Positions 58,707 through 64,000 of a stretch of 64,000 nt of DNA are shown one piece after another; the stretch's first letter is position 1; each line of letters begins with the position of its first letter. The position numbers and the translations under genes were made by a program. The stretch lies in NCBI RefSeq assembly GCF_024129435.1, contig NZ_JAMXXN010000015.1, positions 1 through 64,000 on the forward strand, given 5' to 3'. Below the pieces are notes generated by a model that was given only the letters and a program-made list of their open reading frames with translations, was not told the DNA's origin and did not search any database. The DNA comes from Acinetobacter lwoffii (GTDB taxonomy: Bacteria > Pseudomonadota > Gammaproteobacteria > Pseudomonadales > Moraxellaceae).

Positions 58707-59213
58707 ATGACGCATCGCAATCGACTGACCAAACTGGTGAACGCCACTTCCAAATTACCACAAGGTATACGCAGTACTTTATTGAGTAAAACCTTTGGCC
58801 GGATCGTTCCTATGGTCGGCTCTGCCAAGATTCGTTATGAGGAAATGAGTGCGTCCAAAGTGGTAGTAAGTATGGCCAATCATAAAGCCATGCAGAACCA
58901 TATCGGACAAATCCATGCATGTGCAATGGCCCTGCTGGCAGAAACAGCGACCGGCTTTGTGACGGCAATGAATGTTCCGGATACAGCAATTGTACTGATC
59001 AAAAGCTTAAAGGTTGATTTTAAGCGCCCGACACGCGGTGCCATGACTGCTGTTGCTACGCTCACGTCGGAGCAGCAAGCCCTGATGCAAAACTCGGATA
59101 AAGGTGAAACCCTGGTTCAGGTCACCGTCACGGATGAATCAGGTGAAGCCCCCATTCAATGTGAAATGCTCTGGGCTTGGATTGCCAAAGATCAGCTGAA
59201 AAAATCATCATAA
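58707..59213 (+). CDS. DUF4442 hotdog-fold protein
   Basis: 168 residues from the ATG at 58707 with AAGGA six bases before it; the upstream in-frame start would lie inside yajQ. The pattern NHIGQIHACAMALLAETATGF (about 71-91) and VDFKRPTRGAM fit hotdog thioesterase-like proteins of the DUF4442 group, where the first His of HIG...H and Glu may be catalytic. Substrate unknown. Possibly read with yajQ (28-base gap). Confidence 0.82.
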   Translation: MTHRNRLTKLVNATSKLPQGIRSTLLSKTFGRIVPMVGSAKIRYEEMSASKVVVSMANHKAMQNHIGQIHACAMALLAETATGFVTAMNVPDTAIVLIKSLKVDFKRPTRGAMTAVATLTSEQQALMQNSDKGETLVQVTVTDESGEAPIQCEMLWAWIAKDQLKKSS

Positions 59214-59223
59214 TTTCTGCAAT

Positions 59224-59255
59224 AAAAATCCCGGCTCTGATTGCCGGGGTTTTTA
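59224..59255. terminator. Bidirectional terminator
   Basis: Stem ATCCCGGC/GCCGGGGT with seven-base loop, A run on the left and T run on the right, between convergent hotdog genes. Confidence 0.8.
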
Positions 59256-59266
59256 TTTTAAGCCGT

Positions 59267-59707
59267 TTATTGGGCGAGCTGTGATTCCAAGAACTTCTGT
59301 TTCGCTTCGTCTGGAATAAGACGCTTGTTACCTTTCACATCGACAGCAACAAAGGTAAACACACCTTCAGTCACCCGAATTGGTGGGCGTGAATCATCAT
59401 GACTGTCCCAAACCTCAATTTCCATTTGGATAGATGTTTTTCCAACTTTGAGAATTTTGGTATAACAACTAATCACGTCCCCGACTTTTACCGGTACCAG
59501 AAAAGTCATCTGGTTAATTGAAATCGTGGCACAACGCCCCTTTGAAAATCGTTCTGCGTGAATCGCGCCTGCTAAGTCCATTTGTGAAACGATCCAGCCA
59601 CCAAAGACATCACCACTCCAGTTGGTATCTGCAGGCATTGCGATCGTCTGTAGGGAAAGAATCCCCTCTGGTCTTACTTGAGAATCTGACACTTTCACTC
59701 CAGGCAT
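59267..59707 (-). CDS. Acyl-CoA thioesterase, YciA-like
   Basis: 146 residues, hotdog fold. PADTNWSGDVFGGWIVSQMDLAGA (about 25-48) carries the catalytic Asn/Asp region of YciA and TKILKVGKTSIQMEIEV is conserved. Hydrolyses acyl-CoAs of broad chain length. Five bases separate it from trxC upstream, so they are likely cotranscribed with the hydrolase gene. Confidence 0.88.
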   Translation of the reverse strand: MPGVKVSDSQVRPEGILSLQTIAMPADTNWSGDVFGGWIVSQMDLAGAIHAERFSKGRCATISINQMTFLVPVKVGDVISCYTKILKVGKTSIQMEIEVWDSHDDSRPPIRVTEGVFTFVAVDVKGNKRLIPDEAKQKFLESQLAQ

Positions 59708-59712
59708 TTGAA

Positions 59713-60144
59713 TTAGGGTTGGGTATTTAACTGCTGATCAAGCCATTTTTGCAGCTCGCTTGACCGTAATGCACCGCTTATTCTAGCAATTTCGTTGCTT
59801 TTATTCATCAACACCAGTGTCGGAATACTGCGAACATTAAATGCAGAACTTAAGCGCGGATTCGCTTCTGTATCAATTTTTGCAAAAACCACATTTGGAT
59901 ATTGTTTTGCGACAGTTGCAAAATGCGGTGCCATCATTTTACAGGGACCACACCATTCTGCCCAGAGATCAATCAGGATTGGCAAGTCACTATGCGTGAC
60001 AAACTGGCTAAAATTCTGTTCATTCAGCTCAATCGGTGCCAGTGGAATCAGGGCTTGATGACATTGACCACAAGCAGGGTTGGCAGTGAGTTTATCTTCA
60101 GGGACACGGTTTTTGGCCAGACATTCCGGACATACAATAATCAT
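59713..60144 (-). CDS. trxC: Thioredoxin 2
   Basis: 143 residues. N-terminal zinc site of two CxxC pairs (CPEC at 5-8 and CGQC at 25-28), then a thioredoxin domain with WCGPC (Cys65 and Cys68). This is the TrxC layout; the zinc part is redox-sensitive. First base of the stop region abuts the YciA-like gene; the start abuts the hydrolase stop with no gap. Confidence 0.94.
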   Translation of the reverse strand: MIIVCPECLAKNRVPEDKLTANPACGQCHQALIPLAPIELNEQNFSQFVTHSDLPILIDLWAEWCGPCKMMAPHFATVAKQYPNVVFAKIDTEANPRLSSAFNVRSIPTLVLMNKSNEIARISGALRSSELQKWLDQQLNTQP

Positions 60145-61041
60145 CTAGCGCACTCCAATATGTTGATGTAAGAATTCTAATTGGGTCGAAACTGCTTTTT
60201 CAAACCATTCCCCATGATAAATATCAAAATGCCGGATATTCCACTCATGATATTGCACAAATGGTGCAATATTGGTCGCAGTTTCCCGACTCGATTCAAT
60301 GGGAATCAGACTATCCAGTTTTGCCGCAATAAACAGTACTGGAATGTTGATCTTTCTTACTTCCTGAATCGGTCGATAGCGCATCAGTTTAAAGAATGCC
60401 CGTGCAGGAATATGACCACTCCAGTAATAATCCGGATTGACAATCGACAGATAACCTTCATAACTGTCCTGTGTCGGCATAAAACATAGCTCATGCGGAT
60501 CAACTACAGGTAAGGTTTTTGGTGCCATACCAACCTTGGCCCCCATATAATCCTGACTGGAAACTTTAAGCGCCTTGGGGAGTTGCTGTAAAGGATATAG
60601 TTGGGCACTTTCAGCCCCATCGACAAAAGGCACCTGTACCATCGCCGCCTGAATATTTTTCAGCTCTGCTGCAAGTGTCAATACATGCCCACCACTTAAG
60701 GCCGTACCCCAGAGCACGATCCGTTTACTGTCAATCGATTTGCGTTCCTGAATATGTCTGATCATGGTTCGCCAGTCATCGAGCTGGGCATTGATCGACA
60801 CCAGTTCACGTGGACGCCCAGTGCTGCCGCCCCAATAGCGATAGTCAAATAAAACCACCGCATAGCCGGCACTGGCAAAACGCTGGGCATATTGCACCAG
60901 TTTAAATTGACGTAAGGCCGCCAGACCATGAGCCATCAGGATTACGGCCGGTTTTTCTATATTTTTAGGCCGATAAAAATCTGCAGCAATCACTTCCTGA
61001 CCGCTTTTGACATACAGTGGTTCAACTGTATAAGCCTGCAT
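60145..61041 (-). CDS. Alpha/beta hydrolase with unusual nucleophile elbow
   Basis: 298 residues. Oxyanion region LMAHGLAA (about 35-42), DYRYWGGSTG loop and the elbow LWGTALSGGHVL (110-121). Acid LFIAAKLDSLIP and His in HFDIYHGEWF are kept. The elbow would normally be GxSxG; read at that place it is G-T-A-L-S, so Ala114 stands where Ser is expected. Ser116 in AxSxG register could take over. Similar to putative dienelactone-hydrolase/lysophospholipase proteins. First gene of the minus transcript hydrolase-trxC-thioesterase. Confidence 0.82.
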   Translation of the reverse strand: MQAYTVEPLYVKSGQEVIAADFYRPKNIEKPAVILMAHGLAALRQFKLVQYAQRFASAGYAVVLFDYRYWGGSTGRPRELVSINAQLDDWRTMIRHIQERKSIDSKRIVLWGTALSGGHVLTLAAELKNIQAAMVQVPFVDGAESAQLYPLQQLPKALKVSSQDYMGAKVGMAPKTLPVVDPHELCFMPTQDSYEGYLSIVNPDYYWSGHIPARAFFKLMRYRPIQEVRKINIPVLFIAAKLDSLIPIESSRETATNIAPFVQYHEWNIRHFDIYHGEWFEKAVSTQLEFLHQHIGVR

Positions 61042-61166
61042 ACGCGCTCCATTGCGTTATCTTATGGTTATCATCATTTATAAAAATTTCAGAACAGGTT
61101 CAGCATGTTTTCAGCTTAATGCTATCATAAAGCATATCGATATAAATGAAATGATGGAGTGGCGTC

Positions 61167-61502
61167 ATGAGCGAAAATGTAGGTTTTGCTGGTCAAATTG
61201 GTCCAGAACACGTAACTCAAGTGGTTGAGAAAGGTTTTAAATCGATTATCAACAACCGTCCGGACATGGAAGGTGGTTCCGAGCAGCCAACCAGTGCACA
61301 AATCGAGGAAGCTGCACGCAATGCCGGTCTGGATTATGTATTCCAGCCAGTAGTAGCCGGTCAGATTACTGAGCTTGATGTACGCACTTTTGCCAATCAT
61401 TATAATGAGTTGCCAAAACCGATCTTAATGTTCTGTCGTACTGGAAACCGCTCGAATAATTTATATCAGTTGGCAAAACAGATGGATCTGCTGGATGACT
61501 AA
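61167..61502 (+). CDS. Blh/DUF442-type phosphatase-like protein, cytoplasmic
   Basis: 111 residues, no signal peptide. GFAGQIGPEHVTQVVEKGFKSIINNRPD and FCRTGNRSNNL (Cys90 and Arg95, a C-x4-R-S loop) are the marks of the TIGR01244/beta-lactamase-hydrolase-like family, related to tyrosine phosphatases. Some relatives act in sulfide metabolism. A ribosome site GGAG lies before the ATG. It overlaps the start of its paralogue by eight bases. Confidence 0.85.
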   Translation: MSENVGFAGQIGPEHVTQVVEKGFKSIINNRPDMEGGSEQPTSAQIEEAARNAGLDYVFQPVVAGQITELDVRTFANHYNELPKPILMFCRTGNRSNNLYQLAKQMDLLDD

Positions 61503-61917
61503 GTCGTTTTGGAAAGGTGTGGTACTGGCAACCTATTTTAGCTGTATTACACCTGTTTTTGCTGCACATGATCTTAGCCGTGCGCTGACTTCTACGGTGA
61601 GTGTCACGGGGCAAATGACACCAAGCAAGTTTCAGCAATTGATTCAGCAAGGTTTCAAATCTGTAATTGTAAACCGTCCTGATCAGGAGACTGGTAATAA
61701 TGTCACGGTGAGTCAACTACGCTCCATTGCGGAGAAATCTCAAGTGAGTGTGATTTATCAGCCTATGGTGAGTGGCCAGCTTTCTCAGGCTAATATTGAA
61801 GAATTTGCTCGATATTATAATGAACTGCCTAAACCAATTTTGATGGTTTGTCGAAGTGGTACACGTTCTGCGGCCTTGTTTAATCAGGCTAAATCTCAAG
61901 GATTAATTCATGAGTAA
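61495..61917 (+). CDS. Blh/DUF442-type phosphatase-like protein, exported paralogue
   Basis: 140 residues. Signal peptide MTKSFWKGVVLATYFSCITPVFA with likely cut after Ala23. The rest copies the upstream gene's plan: VTGQMTPSKFQQLIQQGFKSVIVNRPD, EFARYYNELPKPILMVCRSGTRSAAL (Cys119 and Arg124). The two share long identical patches such as YNELPKPILM, so they arose by tandem duplication. One is cytoplasmic, one periplasmic. It overlaps the next small gene by eight bases. Confidence 0.82.
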   Translation: MTKSFWKGVVLATYFSCITPVFAAHDLSRALTSTVSVTGQMTPSKFQQLIQQGFKSVIVNRPDQETGNNVTVSQLRSIAEKSQVSVIYQPMVSGQLSQANIEEFARYYNELPKPILMVCRSGTRSAALFNQAKSQGLIHE

Positions 61918-62014
61918 GTTATTGATTATTTTATATTGTAGTTTGGCTTTTACAGCTTGTAGCTCGATGAATCTAAAGCCGACTGTGGGTGTAAGTGTGG
62001 GAACTTCGATTTAA
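61910..62014 (+). CDS. 34-residue lipoprotein
   Basis: ATG at 61910 overlaps the stop of the previous gene (ATGAGTAA). The protein has a Lys, a hydrophobic run and lipobox FTAC with Cys17, leaving a mature acyl-peptide of 18 residues (CSSMNLKPTVGVSVGTSI). Position +2 is Ser, predicting outer-membrane sorting. A strong terminator follows 20 bases later. Small size and coupled translation suggest a real gene; function unknown. Confidence 0.62.
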   Translation: MSKLLIILYCSLAFTACSSMNLKPTVGVSVGTSI

Positions 62015-62029
62015 TTTTTTAAACTCCCA

Positions 62030-62060
62030 TAAAAAAACAGCGCCGAAGCGCTGTTTTTTA
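62030..62060. terminator. Bidirectional terminator
   Basis: Perfect stem AACAGCGC/GCGCTGTT (62036-62043 with 62048-62055), loop CGAA, A and T runs. It ends the small lipoprotein transcript and the surface-protein gene. Confidence 0.88.
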
Positions 62061-62074
62061 TACAAATATAATTT

Positions 62075-64000
62075 CTATTGATAATCTACATAAATTGTTG
62101 ATACTTTACTATCTGGCGAAGAAACAGAAACTTTCAACGTATCTCCTACCGCACATTCTTTTAGACGATAGCCATAATAACTTTGATTACTATCTTTGAA
62201 AGTGCTTGGTGTCAAAAGATCAAAGACATTTGCGACAGGTGAACTTCCTGTTGCTAACTCTGCAGTACAAGATAAATTATTAGCTTTTGTATTATCCTCA
62301 GGCGTAACACTTATTGTGGTACCTGTTGGCATAGGCACACTTTGAGCGCTATTTCCATACATATTAAAAGACAATAAACTTCCACTTGCCTTTACATTAG
62401 TAAAGGTTGGTGTATTTTCAGCAAATGCAAATAATAATTGCTGACGGATGACCGTATCTAAATTATCGTCACATGTGTCTGCGATATTCGGCTGTCTAAT
62501 TGTAGATGGAGCACAGGTCGCTTTGTTTCCTAATACCGCACGATTATAAAGAAATTCACCAATACCATAATCTTTGTTATATTGATTATCCTCGTTATCG
62601 TCACGGAAAAAGCTACCAATATTACTAAGAAGTCGATCTACGCCTTTAGTATAAAGATTATCGCCATCTAAATCTGTAAAGCTTTTATCACCCTCAACAT
62701 AAGCCAATACAGTCACACGATTATCTAAAGGACGAGGTTCTTGTGTTGTTAGAGTTACAGAACATACTCCTTGGACTGTTGAACAATTAGGTTCAACCTT
62801 CCCTCCCTCAGAAACAAAGCTAATTACTGTACCATCTGGAACAGGGTTCCGTGTACGATCAACCATTCTCGCTGTAATAGTTGCAGTGTCACCATCAATT
62901 ACATTCTGTAATGAATTTTTAGATACTGATAAACTTAATCCATCTTGAGTTACTCGACCAATGGATACAGATACATTTTTAGATACAGCCGAAACATTTT
63001 TGTCTGAAACTAAAGTTGCTCTTATCTCTACAGGCCCAGGTTTATCTCCTGGATAAAGATTCACAATCACTTTACCATTTGAATCACTTTTTATAGTTTT
63101 GTTATTTTGATTTCCAAATGATACGAACGATAAATCTTCTGGTGCTTGTACTTTCTCAATCAAAACATCTTGATCTGCTATAGGTACACCATTTGCATAC
63201 AAAGTAAATTCAATTTGACCAGATGATGCTGAGCCACTTTTTCTAATCCCCAAATTAACTTTATTAGATGTATATACTAGTGAATTAGCTTCAAGTGCCT
63301 TAATACTGACATCAATTCCAACTTCTGGGATATTTAAACCTGTTGCCGAAATTTTTTGTGTTCCTGTACAAAGCTTTCCATCTGTACCAATCGCTTTATA
63401 AGTTGTCGTAACATTTCCTTGATTTGATGAAACAACTGTAGCAGGTTCAAATTTACCACATGGTGCAGTGAATTCGACATTGACATTATTCTGATTGACT
63501 TTTGTATTTGCATCTTGCGTTTTTAACGTGATATTTGTTGAACCACCAGATTCTAATTGAGTACTAGCTGCCGTTAAATCGACTAAAATAATATTGGTTG
63601 CTTGAAGTGAGAAATTAAGTGCTGGTGTTGATGCTTCGGTACCATCAAAATCTGCAACTGCGGAAATTTGATAGGCACCATTGGTATTTAAGTTTTCAGG
63701 TTTAACTGAGATACTCGCTTCACCATTTGTATTTGTTAAAACAGCACCATTGGAACTACCTAAAACAACACCACCAGTCACTGTAAATGTAACTAATGCA
63801 CCACTAATTCCTTTACCCGACTGATCAGTTACTTTGACTTGAGCGCTCACACCTTCTGCAGCGATTGCCTGAGTAAAGTTACCATTTCGATCAATCAATT
63901 GTATAGTACTAATATTAACAGATTTTACTTCTTCACCTGTGCTAGGGTTCGTAGTAATATTTCCAGAACTAGAGCCATCATTATTATAGTAACCATCACT
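62075..64000 (-). CDS. Large Ig-like (Big1/invasin-type) surface protein, C-terminal part
   Basis: The frame is open to the right edge (34 more codons before the TTG at 63898), so about 641 residues of a longer protein are seen. Several bacterial Ig-like units of about 100 residues repeat: GEASISVKPENLN, VTDQSGKGISGALVTFTV, GNVTTTYKA, VDRTRNPVPDGTVISFVSEGG. Near 405-450 (counted from 63898) an acidic insert, DLDGDNLYTKGVDR and DDNEDNQYNKDYG, resembles calcium-binding EF-hand loops. No membrane anchor or secretion signal is at this C-terminus, so attachment must come from the missing N-terminal part. Rich in Thr, Asn and Ser, lower GC than its neighbours. Confidence 0.85.
   Translation of the reverse strand, partial: SDGYYNNDGSSSGNITTNPSTGEEVKSVNISTIQLIDRNGNFTQAIAAEGVSAQVKVTDQSGKGISGALVTFTVTGGVVLGSSNGAVLTNTNGEASISVKPENLNTNGAYQISAVADFDGTEASTPALNFSLQATNIILVDLTAASTQLESGGSTNITLKTQDANTKVNQNNVNVEFTAPCGKFEPATVVSSNQGNVTTTYKAIGTDGKLCTGTQKISATGLNIPEVGIDVSIKALEANSLVYTSNKVNLGIRKSGSASSGQIEFTLYANGVPIADQDVLIEKVQAPEDLSFVSFGNQNNKTIKSDSNGKVIVNLYPGDKPGPVEIRATLVSDKNVSAVSKNVSVSIGRVTQDGLSLSVSKNSLQNVIDGDTATITARMVDRTRNPVPDGTVISFVSEGGKVEPNCSTVQGVCSVTLTTQEPRPLDNRVTVLAYVEGDKSFTDLDGDNLYTKGVDRLLSNIGSFFRDDNEDNQYNKDYGIGEFLYNRAVLGNKATCAPSTIRQPNIADTCDDNLDTVIRQQLLFAFAENTPTFTNVKASGSLLSFNMYGNSAQSVPMPTGTTISVTPEDNTKANNLSCTAELATGSSPVANVFDLLTPSTFKDSNQSYYGYRLKECAVGDTLKVSVSSPDSKVSTIYVDYQ

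Overview
The window looks like core chromosome of a gammaproteobacterium of the Moraxellaceae, most likely Acinetobacter. This is inferred from gene content and order, not from a database search: split transhydrogenase pntAA-pntAB-pntB, single-chain 743-residue isocitrate dehydrogenase, secA followed by argJ, trpA-accD-folC-SPOR, queA..tgt-yajC-secD-secF, and gacS divergent from cysM-(exonuclease)-rlmD-relA. No phage, insertion sequence, plasmid, integron or CRISPR array is visible. Almost every gene has an intact frame and many have clear Rho-independent terminators.

Layout. 1-790: four tRNA genes (Pro-Arg-His-Pro, minus strand) behind a strong sigma-70 type promoter. 791-6609: nadA, argJ, a small exported protein and secA, all minus. 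6942-8431: 1-Cys peroxiredoxin, a strongly folded intergenic element ending in a UUCG terminator, and a lipoprotein-type tyrosine phosphatase. 8428-12444: overlapping minus operon trpA-accD-folC-SPOR protein. 12810-17955: NhaC-type antiporter, AraC-type regulator divergent from a ferritin-like hydrolase, and two DUF proteins. 18439-21018: icd and tRNA-Leu. 21186-29464: queA, three poorly known membrane or cytosolic proteins including LemA, then tgt-yajC-secD-secF. 29489-35777: S24-like regulator, relA, rlmD, exonuclease, cysM, all minus. 36140-42065: gacS, three small-molecule enzymes and rsfS. 42332-45243: pnt operon. 45244-46226: largest gap, with one possible broken short gene. 46227-53233: MFS transporter, HEPN-like protein, dusA, lipoprotein, coaBC, radC, bestrophin. 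53318-59707: PHP nuclease, yciB, yciI, coiled-coil protein, mnmC, rhodanese, yajQ, two hotdog-fold proteins. 59713-62014: trxC, alpha/beta hydrolase, two tandem Blh-type phosphatase-like genes and a 34-residue lipoprotein. 62075-64000: C-terminal part of a large Ig-like surface protein that runs off the window.

How genes fit together. RNA modification is over-represented (queA, tgt, dusA, mnmC, rlmD). Protein export is represented by secA, yajC, secD and secF. Global control is represented by relA and gacS. Redox balance is represented by pntAA/AB/B, icd, trxC and the peroxiredoxin.

I found no clear new defence or mobile system. The items most worth a second look are the folded element at 7604-7763, the HEPN-like protein with substituted catalytic residues, the tandem phosphatase-like pair with its coupled mini-lipoprotein, palindromic repeats with two competing left arms, and a stop-interrupted reading frame in the largest gap.
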